Assembly: GCA_001584585.1 (NCBI GenBank)
Contig: LSYV01000029.1
Span: 997,443 to 1,035,075 of the forward strand
Length of the DNA: 37,633 nucleotides
DNA from: Gonium pectorale
Taxonomy: Eukaryota; Chlorophyta; Chlorophyceae; Chlamydomonadales; Volvocaceae
Direction: 5' to 3'
The number at the start of each line of letters is the position of its first letter. The stretch's first letter is position 1. The notes beneath the pieces were generated by a model. It did no database searches. It was not told where the DNA came from and worked only from the letters and a program-made list of their open reading frames with translations. Shown here one piece after another: positions 9,857 through 21,737 of this stretch. A program made the translations under genes and the position numbers.

Positions 9857-12800
9857 TCACGCCACTGCCCCCCCGTCACTGGGATCGTCTGCTGTCGACA
9901 GTAACGGCAACCGGGCATCGCCGTCCGCCTCCGGATCCCGCCCGCCGGAACTCAGCAGCCTCGAGAGCGGGCCTCCGCTGCCAGCCAGGCCATGCACACC
10001 GGTGCTCCGCGCCGTTGCCAAGCCGCCCCCGCCCCCGCCTCCGGCGCCTCCCGCTGCCGTCACCCGCCGCAGCTCCAAGTTGCCGCCCGCGGGGCCCACA
10101 GCGGCGCTTGCGTGGCCGTCCGCCGCAGCTGTGAAGGAAGGAGCTGCCGCCTCCGACGCGCCGCCGGCCGTGGTGGCCTCTGTGCCACCGGCGCTGGCGC
10201 CGATGTCGAAAAGCGTGCTGCGCGGGGAGGCTATCCCAAGACGCCCCACGCGGGGCGTGAAGAGGCCGGTGGAGAGCACCTGGCGGAGCCGCGGCGGCAG
10301 CGAGCCGGCCACTGCGGCGGCGTTGACTCGCTGGCTCTGCATGTTATCTATGTAGAGGTCCGTCTCGTCGATAATCTCCTCCTGTGTGGATCAGTGGTTC
10401 AGGGCCGGTGTGACGAACAGATAGCGACATAGTTTCCCGCGCTACACCGGTGCACCCGGGCTATATACCGTTGCTTGCGTGGGGGCCACCTCGTGACCAC
10501 GAGGGGCACTTTCCAACAGGCTGGTAATGGCGAGGCCCGACGTGCGCTGCACGCCTCCATCAGTGGAGCCGCAGCGCCTTGTCCGCCCCGCTCCTCCACT
10601 CGGGACCCCGCCGCCCTGCTCCCACGGGCCCAACCTCAACCCCCAACCCGCCTGCGGCAGCTGCTGCAAGCGCGGCTCAATGCCAGTAATGTCCTTCAGC
10701 CGCTTCGGACAGCCGGCCCATGCCCCCAACCGCACCATGCAGCAGCCCGTTGCGTTGCGGCGAGATGCGTGCCCTACCTCGCCTCCTCTATGGCCCCCCG
10801 CCCCTCCTAACCTGCAACAGCTCCTCGATGACGTCCTCGATGGTGATGATGCCCACAGGCTCGCCGCCAGCGTCAACCCCCACCCCCGGCCCACCCCCGG
10901 CGCCAGGCCCCGGGCCGCCCGAGGTCGGGCTGGGCGCCGGCTGCCCGTAGTCGTCTGCGGGCCCCAGCGCCGTGTAGCCGTCGCGGCCGCCCGGTCGGCG
11001 GGGCGGCGAGGGGCGCAGCGGGTGGCTGGGCCAGTTGGCGCTCGAGCCTGCGGCATGAGTTGGGGTAGGGCCAGGGATTGTGCGTTTAGGGTTTAAGTTG
11101 CTGTTGCATCGAGGACGCGTGTAGCTCAACGGTCAGGCCGACAGCCCACCAGTCGGTGACCATGATGCTTCCGAGCCACGCCGCTCCAAACCCTGTGCTA
11201 CGATCGCCGGTTCGTTTGCGCTCCCGCCTCACGCCTCCGGCCCCTCGGGACTGCCCTTCGTATTGCACACGCTGCCGTCCAGCCCGCGTCCCAGCCCGGT
11301 CGGGGCCCCGACCGCCCGCCGGTATTCCCCCGTCCGCCAGCATTCCTCCCCTCTGGCCCTCCCTCCTCGCAAACGCCCGCACGCACCCGCTCTCCGCGGC
11401 TCCCCCGCGTCCTCCGCCCACGGCATGCCACCCGGCCCCACCGCCGGGCTGACGGCGGCTCCTGCTCCCGCGCCTGCTCCCGTCGGCCGCGTGAGCACGG
11501 CCATGTGGCTCTTGCCCGTCTCAAAGAGCTTGAGCATGTCGTACATGGGCGTGTCAGCCGCTAGGCGGGGCAGCTCCCGCAGCCGCAGCGCCGACACGGG
11601 CGTCACGTCCGCCGGGTTGACCAGCACCAGCTCCTTCACAAGGATGAGGCCGATGATGGCCTTGCGGTTGCCCTCCCTGCGGCGCCAGGGACAGGCGCGA
11701 GGGCAGAGCGGGGGATGGGCGGACAAGCAAGCAGTTGGGTAGAGGGCTGGGCGAATCGTGGGCCTCGTGAAAGACCCAACATGCCGCGACATCAACCCCC
11801 AGCACACCGCCCGCCCCCCGCCGGTGCGGTTCCCGCCGCCCCATGACCCGCGTGTGGTCTGCACACCTGTGCACGGGAATGCGGCTGTGGCCCGACATGA
11901 GGATGGCCTGCAGCGTCCGCTCGTCCAGCCGGTCCTCCGTGGACAGCATAAACACCTTGTCCAACGGGGTCATGGACTTGGAGGCGACCTGCGGGGGGAG
12001 GGGGAGGGGGCCGGGGGCCCGGGCGGCAGGGGCGGCGATGGGGGGTGGAAGGTAGGTGCTTGTCACGCGGGATGCTGGAGGGACCTGGGCAAAGACGTGC
12101 GAGGGCAGGGGGAAAGGCGTGGACAGGAATTATGTAGTAATGCTAGGGGCTTAGCCATGTGTGGGAGGATTCTGACGCGACCTGGGGAAGGCCTAGTGCA
12201 GCCAGACCAGGGCCGGGGCAGGAGGGCCCGGCAAAGTCGGTAATGCTGGGGGGGGGCCGAGGCCGAGCCCCTCGTGGAGACCCCAAACGGCTGGCCCTCG
12301 ATCAGGCCGGCCAGCCAGCCCGCCACACACACCGCTCAGGTCGGGGTCCCAGGTCCGTTTTTGCAGGCACGGCAATGGCAGGCGGCCGGCCTGCAAGACC
12401 CAGCCCGACTTCCAGGCACCTTTCCGCATCCCACTTGCAAAGCCTCCTCATCCGTGAGGTCAAGTACCCCGGCGCCAGACAGCAGGTTCCCGAACGGCAC
12501 ACACTCTTGCCTCACTCTTGTAGTTCCAAGTTCGCATCTCTCTCGGCACCGTGCCTGGCACCGTGCCTGGCACCGTGCCTGGCACCGTGCCTGGCAAACC
12601 AGTGCAAGCCGCAAACCCCACCAGGCCACCCGTGAGCAGCCGTTGTCGCTGACCCCCCCCCCCCAGCCCATTCACAGCCCGGTGCCCCACCCGGTCGCCC
12701 CGCCCCGATACCTTCACACCGACCTCCTGCCCCGCAGCTCGCCTGGCCAATGCTCCTCTTTTCCGAACCCCTGTGACGACGTGGGCCTCAGAAGGCGGGG

Positions 12801-14605
12801 GCCCTGTACGCGGAGCGCCACGTGGCTACTGCCCGTTCCCGGCTACCCACCCCTTCCACCCGCCCCACGCCAAGTCCCGCTGCCCTGGTAGTGTCAACAC
12901 CCTACCGGTACCCTCCTCCCTAGGTCAGCGCCCAGCCACGAGGGCTGAGTTATCCCCTCGCCTCCTGCCTCCCGGATAGGGCCCACGGCACGGCGTGGGC
13001 GTTTGCCGGCCCACCCACCTTGTTGGTCAGGTCGAGCGCCCCCCGGATGACGTGCACCTCGTCCTCGCTGAGGGTGCCACCGAAGCCCGCGCCGCTGCCG
13101 TGCAGGTCCACCAGCGCCTTGAGCTGTGCACGGCGGAAGAGCGCCTGCAGGCAGAGACGACGAGGGGCCCAGCCGGGACGGGGGCGGGGGCGGGGTTGAG
13201 AGGTGGCGTCAGGGTGCACCAGCGAACGGCGTCCTGCCGTGCTCCAGCGACTGGCGCCTCTAGCAGCAGCGGCGGACGGGTCGCCGTGGCAGTGCAGTCT
13301 CCACCGCCCAGGAGCCTTAGTCGGCCACAAAGCGGCCGTGGGACAGACGGCGTAGCTTCGCCGGCAGCTACGGCGACGCTCGGCCAGCAGCAGCGAGTTG
13401 TCACGGCGATGAGTGGCACCCGAGTGCTTCGGTGAGGTTAAGGATCCCTCACGGGAAAACCCGCTGCGTCTCCAATGCTGCAATCTTGCCCCTTGCCCGC
13501 TGTCACCCCTGCCCGATCCCAGGTCCACCTCCCCGCAGCGTTCGCCAACCGATATGGCCGGACCTGCTGTCACGCGTGCCCCACTTCCCCAGCAGCCTGA
13601 TCACTCAGTGCTTGAGCCTGATCCACCTCCCCGCAGCATGCTAGAATGTGATTGCTGCAACCCGTTGCCGAATCTAGCGCTCGTCCGCCACCCACGCTGT
13701 GATCTGGCCCAAGCAGGAAGTCCAAGAGTTTCCCGATGGGCCAGGCGATAGGGGAGCAGATGGTCATGAGGACGCGCACAAACCAGGCGCTGTAGGCGCC
13801 GACCCTCAGCCCGTAGCGGCTGCACACGGCCTGCGGTATGATCTCGCCGAACACCAGGACGACACTGACACTGAGGATGACGGCGGCCACGGGATTGGCG
13901 AGGCGGTCGATGAAGAGCGGCAGGGCCTGGTGGTAATGGGCCGACGTACGAGGTGAGGTCGGAGCTGAGTAAGGGTCCAAGCTGGCACAGCGGCAGCAGA
14001 GGGCGGCACGTGGAGCCGGTATGCGCAGGCGGACGTGCGTGAGGTGGCGTTGGCCCCGATGTGACAAGGGTATGGCACGCCTATGCATGTGGCACGAGGA
14101 ATATACTTACCTCGGTCGCTGCCGCATTGCATAGGAGCAGCGTCACGAGTAGAAAGTGCTGGTGTTTAATCACCTGCGCCGTGTCACGCAGTCAGCCAGC
14201 GAGCCACGTGCCACTCCCTTCGGCAAGCTGTCGCACCGGCATAATTTTCAATGCGCACGCCCGCTCCTCCGGTGTTCCACTTCGTTTGAGCACCTGATAA
14301 ATGCCATTTTCGAAGGTAAACCAGAGAAAGCGAAACTAGGAACGGAAGCCGACGAAAGCCCACCTCCAGCTCGAGAGTATCCAGAGACATCAGGCCGAGC
14401 GTCAAGCCGCTCATGAGACCAGCCATACAGACCTACATTGTGAAGGAGCAGTCAGTAAATGCGCAGAACTATGCAAGGCGCAGCGACTGTATACCAGGAA
14501 TAAACTGATACATATGTATAGCGTAAATAAGAAGTCGGACTCTTGTGCACTGCCGCTTGCGTCGGAATCGTCCGATTCGAGGAGCATGCGACGCAAGATA
14601 GACAT
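9857..14605 (-). CDS. CNNM/CorC-like divalent-metal transporter (DUF21 + CBS pair)
   Basis: This family (CNNM/ACDP in animals, Mam3 in yeast, CorC in bacteria) is linked to Mg2+ and other divalent-metal transport across membranes. Exons: 14605-14495, 14432-14364, 14293-14237, 14173-14111, 13926-13696, 13144-13019, 11988-11867, 11676-11432, 11047-10812, 10381-9857. All phases join (594 aa). DUF21 starts with a transmembrane helix running into VCMAGLMSGLTLGLMSLDTL (38-57), then VLKRSGTPEERACALKIMP, a second helix with HFLLVTLLLCNAAATE, and SVVLVFGEIIPQAVCSRYG. Then come ALFRRAQLKALVDLHG and the CBS pair (SMTPLDKVFML, SGHSRIPVHR, GLILVKELVLVNP, GKSHMAVLTR, GEPVGIITIEDVIEELLQ, EEIIDETD). The CBS2 core is split by a Gly/Pro-rich linker of about 110 residues. 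The Gly/Ala-rich tail (about 430-594) shows no extra domain. The exon 8 donor (11432) is the least certain junction. Confidence 0.9.
12545..12596. repeat. 12-bp tandem repeat, 4.3 copies
   Basis: GGCACCGTGCCT is repeated four times perfectly (12545-12592) plus GGCA. It lies within the 1,030-bp intron between the sixth and seventh exons of the CNNM-like gene. Each unit contains the inverted repeat GGCAC-CGTGCC. Confidence 0.9.
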
Positions 14606-16176
14606 CTTTACATCACTGGAAGGCAAGCAGCGGGGTGGCACATGTATGCTGCACGGATGGCCACAGGTTTCACGGGAGTGCTCACCGTAGCTATGTACGG
14701 TGTACGGTGTACACATACAGCAGGTGCAATGGTATGGTAAGGGCTGTTACGCGCATTCTGCAGCTATTCTGATGCGGCTTCTGCAGGATGAAGAGTAAAT
14801 GCGCGATCAGGGCAGGTGAGGTCTTGGTTTTGTCCTGGTTTTGCGTAACCTTCCATGCGTGTGTTCTCGTACCACATGCGTATTATAGTCAGGGGAGACT
14901 ATAGTGGCATGCAAGGCTGCAGCAGTCCGTAAGACTCCTGGATAGGAAGCACATGACAGGGCAGCTGCGGACATCTCGACCATGTAGACCGTGTCGATTC
15001 GCATTGTGAAGCTCTCAGGTTTATGGGGTACGCGTTGGTGCGCCCCGTCCGCTTTATTCGGCAGAACCGGAACAGGGCATCACATGGGACTAAGGCCAAG
15101 GGCTTCCTTTCAGGTCTTTCTCCCGCAACCACAAAGTCCGCCCCTAAAGTGCATGTTTATGCTGTGTTACACATGTTCATGCTGCGTGAGCACAACAACC
15201 GCTCTTCAATCTAACTGAATGGACGGATCGGGGCCATGGTGCACGTGTACGGCCTCGGATGCGGACAAGAATGCTCGCGCAACTTAGATCCTTTCTGCCA
15301 GTCGAAGCAAGCAGTGCCACGACACAATTCGTCAGCCTTGAAGTCCGAACCTCGAACCAGTCCGCGGCAGGAGTCTATGGATTCAGGCCCCGATGCCTGA
15401 TGTAATTCACGACGGCACCACAGATTCCCAACATGCTCCTGTGCATGTGCGCAGGATCCGGCATGGGCAAGGAACGCGCATCGACGGCCCTAGTGCTAGG
15501 TGTGCCTGTCCACATATGTGTACTACACCAGCTCGGCACCCATATGCCAGAGGACACAGACCGTCCCGCAAGACCTCTGGAAGGCCTGGAGGCGCTCGCC
15601 GGAGGCCGCCACTGCACACACACGCTGCAGTGGCGCAAACAACGCCGACCCGCATGTGGCCTTGCTCTCCAGACAGCACGTATTTTCCCACACGGGGTCA
15701 ATCGCCCTCACGTGCACTCGGATTGTCGGGTGTTGCAATCACATACCACACACACGCGCTCTGCAAGCCTCTCAAACACCACATCGAGCCCCGAGCCCAA
15801 CCCCTCGAACGCGCTCCGCCTCCGCGTGGCACTCTTCTCACCAAGCACCTCACCTTGCAAGCCTCGCCCGCCCGTCCCCGCCCCCCCAAGCACCCGAGTC
15901 TGCGCCCTCGCGCCGTCCGCGCCACCCCCAGCCATTTCCCCTTACTTTAAGGCCCCTCGAAGAAAGCATGGCCATGCGACGCCCTCGGGCCTCGACAGCC
16001 CCTTAACAGAAAGGGACGAGTCCACCGTCTACATTCCCGCCACGGCAAGGGACCCACTCGCCATGCGTCCTCCACCGCACCTCCGCCGCAGTTGCCGCAC
16101 ACGCGCTCTTTGGTGCCATGCAGTTCCACGATTCCTTGTCAACCAACCACCTCTGCCAGTGTCAGCGGGTAGCCAG
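14606..16176. other. Intergenic stretch: Rubisco activase-like 3' UTR and CNNM-like promoter
   Basis: No supported exon was found on either strand. A long plus-strand open frame here is low-complexity and lacks any recognisable motif. The segment 14440-15250 is clearly less GC-rich than the genes. It probably contains the CNNM-like promoter and 5' leader. A minus-strand TGTAA sits at 15167-15171. Confidence 0.5.
15167..15171 (-). terminator. Candidate TGTAA polyadenylation signal for the Rubisco activase-like gene
   Basis: TTACA on the plus strand reads TGTAA on the minus strand, which is the usual polyadenylation signal of Chlamydomonas-type algae. It lies about 1 kb past the stop codon. 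Long 3' UTRs are common in this group. The assignment is by position only. Confidence 0.3.
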
Positions 16177-19100
16177 CTACCGGCCAAAGCCCGGCTGCCG
16201 CACATTGCGCGAATGGACCCGCCCCGGCCGGCCCGCCGGCCTCGCGCCGACGCCCGCGCCCAACGGACCCTCCCGCGCCCGCGCCTCCTGCTCCCGCCAC
16301 GCGCGCGCCAGCTGCTCCGCGCGCTCGCTGCGCGTCGCGCGATCCTCGCGCGACTCGGGGCGGGCGCTACCGTTTTGACCGTTGGCCTTTTGGCCGTTAC
16401 CGTTGCCGTTGCCGTTGGCCGCCGCTGCCTGGCGCTCCTTCTCGCGCCCCACGTGCTTTAGGTACTCCTGGGAGAGCTTGTGGTCATTCACCTGGGGGCG
16501 TCCGTTCAGGGCGTAGTGGATGGGCGTGCGACGCGCAGACCTGGCACCCATGCGATACACGGACTGACGCGAGACGGGGGGGAAGCGTCAGGGCCCATCG
16601 TGGCCGCGAAAGCTACGATTGCTTTACACGCTCAGGTCCCTACGTGCGTGACCCACTTCGGTGCCTCATTACGGCATCCAAACCCATTCCAGCCCAGATC
16701 TCAGCAACACCACGAGTCTTGCTGACGCCTGCCATTCACTGCCAGAGAGTCCAGGGAACTGACTCCCGGGCAGTGAACCGGCTAGCGAGTCTCGCCGGTG
16801 CAAGTGCGGGTGTGCCGCACCTGCTGCTGCTCCATCTCCAGCCGCTCGCCCTCCGCCACCAGCATGTCAAGCGTGGGCCGCACGGGCTCGAAGGTGGGCA
16901 GCCCCGACTTGCTGACGGACAGCAGCCGCTGGTGCAGCGCCGATAGGTTGGCGCTCTCCGCCGTGAACTCCTCGCCTGCGGGAGGGCCGGCGGGCGGTGA
17001 CGGCGGGCGGAATGGAGTTGGGGAGCGGTTGAGGACCGGTTGAAAAGGAGTTTGGGGGCACTGTTGGTGAGCGGCTGAGGAGCAGTTGAGGATGGTGGGT
17101 AGTGGGCGAATTTTTGGCGTCTCATGACGAGCGCTCCTTCGGGAGGCATGATGGTTGCCGCGTATTACATTGTCGACCGCCGGCACAGCGTCGAGCACAC
17201 ATGGCAAGCCAGTGTACGTACAGCTTCTGTGGACTCCACGCACACGATGAACAAGGGGGGTAATACGGAATGGGAAACGGGTCAAGGGGGGGGTGCCGAG
17301 CCAGGGTATCGCACCCCCGGACCCTCCTCGCAACACCACCATAGCCCCGGCCGCTTTCAAGTGAGAGCCGCTCCGCACGCGATGTCAACGACCCCGTGCC
17401 ACCCTACGGTGGGATCAGCGGCCGACCTACGGTTCGCCTCACCCGTGACTTCCCGCTTGATCCACTGCCGGATCTGCTCGTCGTAGGTGGTGGATCGAAG
17501 CGCCCCGAAGAAGTCCAGGGGCTGGCGGTGAAAGCTGCGGCGCGTCGGGGAGGAACGGTGTGGGCGGGTTCATTAGTTAGGGGCGAGTTAGGGGTCTTAG
17601 AGCGTAAACACGGCGACCATGCACGACGACACGAGCTTGCTGCTGCTGGCGTGAGATTGCCGACGAGCAGCGCTACAATGCTCGGGGCAACGCATCAACG
17701 CCTCGGGGCGAACGCCTCTGCGCCCGCACGACCCGCTGCGGCGCCCACCTCCCTACCCATCCGCCGCCGGCTGCGCCTCTCACCGGTCCAGCAGCGCCGC
17801 TACGTCCTTCTTGGAGAGGCCATCGTCCTTGTACATCTGCCACACAATGTTGACCAGGTCCTCGCGTGTGGGCTTCCAGTAGTACTGCGCGAGGGGGAGC
17901 CGGCCAGGAAAAAGGAAAGATACATGAGTCGGCGGTGCCACGTACAGGAGAACTGCGCGCTGGTATTGAGATGTGGGAAACGGTATGGCCGTGTGCGGCC
18001 CACAGGTCCGCCAGGATAGGCTTCCGGTTGAGCAACAACAGACATGTGGGAGGCGGGATTGGCATTGGAAGGATAGGGGCTCGGGACCGAGCGTGCGAAA
18101 GAAGTGGGTCTACCGGGAAGGGTCCCAGGTTGAAAATACGCGCACGACACGATGCGTGCGCGCATGCCAGACGAATGCCATGCCATTTAGTGCCGAACTC
18201 AGGATGTCAAATGCAGTGCGCTTGTCGGGGGCCTTCCGCACCCCAAAGAGCTCTTCCCGCCCCGCCCGCCCCTTCGTCGCAGTTCGCCGCCCCGAACCCG
18301 GCACGCGCCGCCCTCCCAACCGTAACCCACCCCGCCCCGCGGCACATCAGGTGCACCCATGAGCCCATGAGTCCACCAGACCCCTCCTCAACGTAACGCT
18401 CTCGTCAAACGCTTGCTCCCGGGCCCCCCACCCCACCGCCAGTGCGTTCACGCCAAACGCTTGCTCCCGGCCCCTCCACCCCACCGCACCTTGTCCATCC
18501 GGCCATCGCGGATGAGCGGGGCGAACATCTTGGAGAAGTCGTTGCCTGCCGGGAAACGGGGACGTCCAAGGACAACGGCCAACGGTCAACGATGACGCCA
18601 GACAGACGGGAAGGGGGAACGGTTCGAAAGCGTGCAGCGTGCCGCATTGGGAGAGGGTGCGTGCGGTGCGGCCTCTCTCACCCGTGACGATAATGGGCGT
18701 GCGGCGGATTGTGTCGACGCTGCGCCACTCCTGGCCGGTGCTGACCACGTTGGGGTTGTCGCAAATGTTCATGAGCGTGCCGATCACGATCTGGTTGTTA
18801 ACCGTCACCTGGCGGTTTGCAGTTGACGGTTGGAGTGATTCAGCAGTTTTTGTAAACGACAATAGAGGGCGATTTGAGGGCCTGTCACTGAAGGGCGTCC
18901 TTTACAATCCGAATCATCCCTTCGCCGCGCTTTCGCGGCAAGGTCTCGCACGGCCCTTGACCCGCCCCCGCCCCCGCGCATCGAATACGCCCTCCTCCCC
19001 CTCCGCCTCTCTGTTTCCCTGCTTCCCCAGCGTGTTCGCCACCGCCCCTCGGCCCACCGGCCGCACCTGGACGTGCTGGAAGTGGCCCAGCCCCGCGTCG

Positions 19101-21737
19101 ATGTCGTGGATGAGCAGGGCAGTCATCTTGCCGCGCACCTTGCTCATCTCGCTCGCCTGCGCACGGGTGCGCGGGCGCACGGGTGCGTGGGTGCGTGGGC
19201 AGGATAGCATGACGGGGAATGGGACTCAAGACGCGGGGGAGTGGGTCTCCGGAGGGAGGTGCGAGTAAGGATTCCATGGACGGAGTTGCGTGTGATGGAG
19301 GGTAACAAGCCGGCGCTGGCGGAGCAGCCCCGCTGCCGGCCTCGCTGGCCCGCGGCGACCCCCGCCCCATTGCCACTACCAGCGGCGGCACGGCGGCACG
19401 CACCTTGCGGTAGCGCTCCCGGATGAGCTTCCCGGGCGTCCCGGCCCACTCGTGCTCCAGCTCGCCCGAGCTCATGACCACCGTCTCAACCCTTCATGGG
19501 GGGAAGCAGGACGTTGAACGGGGATGTTGGCCGGCTAGCGATCGTGAGTCTCCTTCACGCTGCTACATGATAACGTGGTCACAACCTTCATGGATTGCAG
19601 TGACGGAACCGCAGGAACCGCCGGTTCCGCCCATCGGACTGGAACACTTGATTGAGATCGGTCTCTGTTGGGTGTTGGGCGCAACCCACACGACATGCAC
19701 GAACATGGGCGGGGCGGAGTCACGCCTCGTTACCCCAGTTGCCGATATCCGCGCCCTTGCCCGTCTCTGCTCCCCTCCCCTGCGTCTACTGTATCCCCCA
19801 TGGTATCAGGCCCCCTTGCCGCGTACCCGAGGTGCTTGAGCGCCAGCTCCGTCTGAAAGGTCTTGCCCATTCCCTTCTCGCCCCAGATGCCCAGGATAAG
19901 GGGAACCTTGAGGTTGGACGCAAAGGCGCCGAGGTCGAACAGGTAGTTCTTGGCCATGTGCATCTGTAGTTGGCGGTTGGAGGTTGGAGTTTCAGGAAAA
20001 GGGTGTGGAAGTTAACGGGCTGGAGCGGCTGGACACCAGCAGCGTTCGGTCCCCTGGCGGTTGGAGGGTTCTGGGCGGGGGGGGCAGCGGCGGGTTCTGG
20101 GCGCGGGCCTGGATGCGCACGGCTGCACCGCATTCCTCCACTCGCGCGGGAGGCGCCCGGCCCTACCCTCCTTCACGCCCCCGCCCTCCTGCCCACGAGA
20201 CCGGAACCGCCTGCAAATCGTAAAACCTCTCACCCGCAGGAGCCATGGCGCCGCCGCCGCCACGGGGCCATGCGCTCCCCAAGGCCGCCCTGCTCCGCCC
20301 TCCCCCCCAGGATTCCACCAGCTATCCCCGCCACCCCACACCCCACTGCACCGCACGGCCGCGTTGCCGTCTCCACCCCGTTGTCCCGACTAGCGTACTG
20401 CCGTGCTGCCGTACCACTTACCGCCACCTTCATCAGGAAGGCGGGCGCCACATAGTAGTCACCCACGATGTTGTTGAAGGTGCGGAAGTCGTACGCGCGC
20501 AACGTACCGTCCGCGATGTCGGACTTGTGCCCCAGCACGTTGCCCGCAAAGAGCGAGTCGATGTGGTCCGTGTTCTGGCCTGTTGTGGGGTTGATATGGA
20601 AACAAGAATATGTGAGAAGAAAGGGCGTGCGATTGTGTGTGTAGGGTGGGAGCGGGAGGCACGAGCGGGGCAGGCAGGGTTCAGAACGGCGTGAGGCCGT
20701 GGCAACTGGCAACTGAGCACTCGTGCTGGAGCGAGCGAGGCGGCGGCCGCAAGCGGGCCGATCAGGGGGGAATGACACGTGCGTGTCGGGGGCCTTGGAA
20801 TTCGGGCGATAGGGTTCGTGGCTTCTGAATACGTAAACCCAGGGAGGGAGCCTGGCGTCTGGGGACAGGGAACTGGCGTCGCTCTCTTGCAGATGCAGAC
20901 ATCGGCAAGCCATGGCGCCAGGCCGCAGCGGTGGGAGCGCAACCGCGCCGCGCACCACATAGCACCCGCAGAGCAGGGGTGCATGGCACCGCCCCTGCCC
21001 TGCGCCGTACCGCCATCCGCATGGACCCCATTCGTACGGCACAGTCTATACCGCCGTACCGTGATCCACGTTGATGTTGTATAGCTGCTTGGCTCCCAGG
21101 TCCGAGAGATAGTCTCTGCAGTAGAACGGGCCGGACTGTGAGTTGCTTGGTCACGGGCAGGTTCCGAGCGACGAGCAGGGCAGTGCTGACACCAAGTCAG
21201 CCGGGTATGGGCCGGTTTCTAAAGCATATATGGTCTTCTAGACATCACGTAACAGGGCGTGGGGCAGGTGTGGCCAGGCGCGGCTGGGTTGGGCATCATG
21301 CCTTGTCAGGGCAGGGGAGCGCAGGCAAGTGTGGGCGCCGTTGCCGCGGCTGCTAAGGGCGTTGCTGTATGCTGGCGCGGCCGTCGACCGACCGTACGCG
21401 TCATGGCAGCCCCACAGCGTGCCTGGTTTCGGGGTACCCACCGCTCACTGTCCTGTCCTCCTTTCTCCTTGGACGACCAAGAGGACCCCGCGCGTCGCTG
21501 GAGCATGCCGTCGGAGAAGCGCACGGAGGAGAACCGCTCCCCCGATGCTGAGGAAGCGTCGTTCTCCATGTCGTCGAAGAAAGCCTCCGCCGCCGTCGGG
21601 CCCTCATCGGCAAAGTAATCGCGCCAGCTCGATCGCGTGATGACGTGCGCGCGGGGCCGACGCAGCGACGTGCAAGCACGAGGGCATGTTACCGTTGACG
21701 CCGCGAAGCGTTGAGTTCCGAGAGAAGCTGTCCTCAT
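16177..21737 (-). CDS. Rubisco activase-like AAA+ ATPase
   Basis: Rubisco activase uses ATP to remodel inhibited Rubisco in the chloroplast stroma. Exons: 21737-21525, 21135-21060, 20579-20422, 19963-19827, 19491-19404, 19156-19067, 18808-18682, 18545-18490, 17884-17784, 17534-17443, 16975-16821, 16491-16177. Phases join, giving 535 aa. The N-terminus (MRTASLGTQRFAAS...) is Arg/Ser/Thr/Ala-rich like an algal transit peptide. Walker A is GEKGMGKT (177-184). The Walker B region is ALLIHDIDAG (237-246). Also visible are VVMSSGELEHEWAGTPGKLI, VNNQIVIGTLMNICDNPNVV, PIIVTGNDFSKMFAPLIRDG with arginines 309 and 312, YYWKPTREDLV and LDFFGALRSTTYDEQIRQWI. It looks closer to the divergent 'activase-like' paralogue of green algae than to the main enzyme. 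The tail from 432 is unusual: a (NG)n run and an Arg/Glu/Ala-rich helix. The exon 1 donor (21525) is inferred from phase. Confidence 0.9.
16370..16422. repeat. CCGTTG-type hexanucleotide repeat coding for Asn-Gly
   Basis: Imperfect CCGTTG/CCGTTA/CCGTTT units sit in the last exon of the Rubisco activase-like gene. On the minus strand they encode ANGNGNGNGQKANGQNG. Repeat slippage is the likely origin of this tail segment. Confidence 0.75.

Noticed and set aside
9300..10355. 351-codon plus-strand open frame
   Set aside because: Its right half is antisense to the CNNM-like last exon, and the left half is low-complexity with no motif.
15433..16461. 342-codon plus-strand open frame
   Set aside because: It overlaps the last exon of the Rubisco activase-like gene in antisense, is Pro/Arg/His-rich and has no recognisable motif. 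Long shadow frames are expected in GC-rich DNA.
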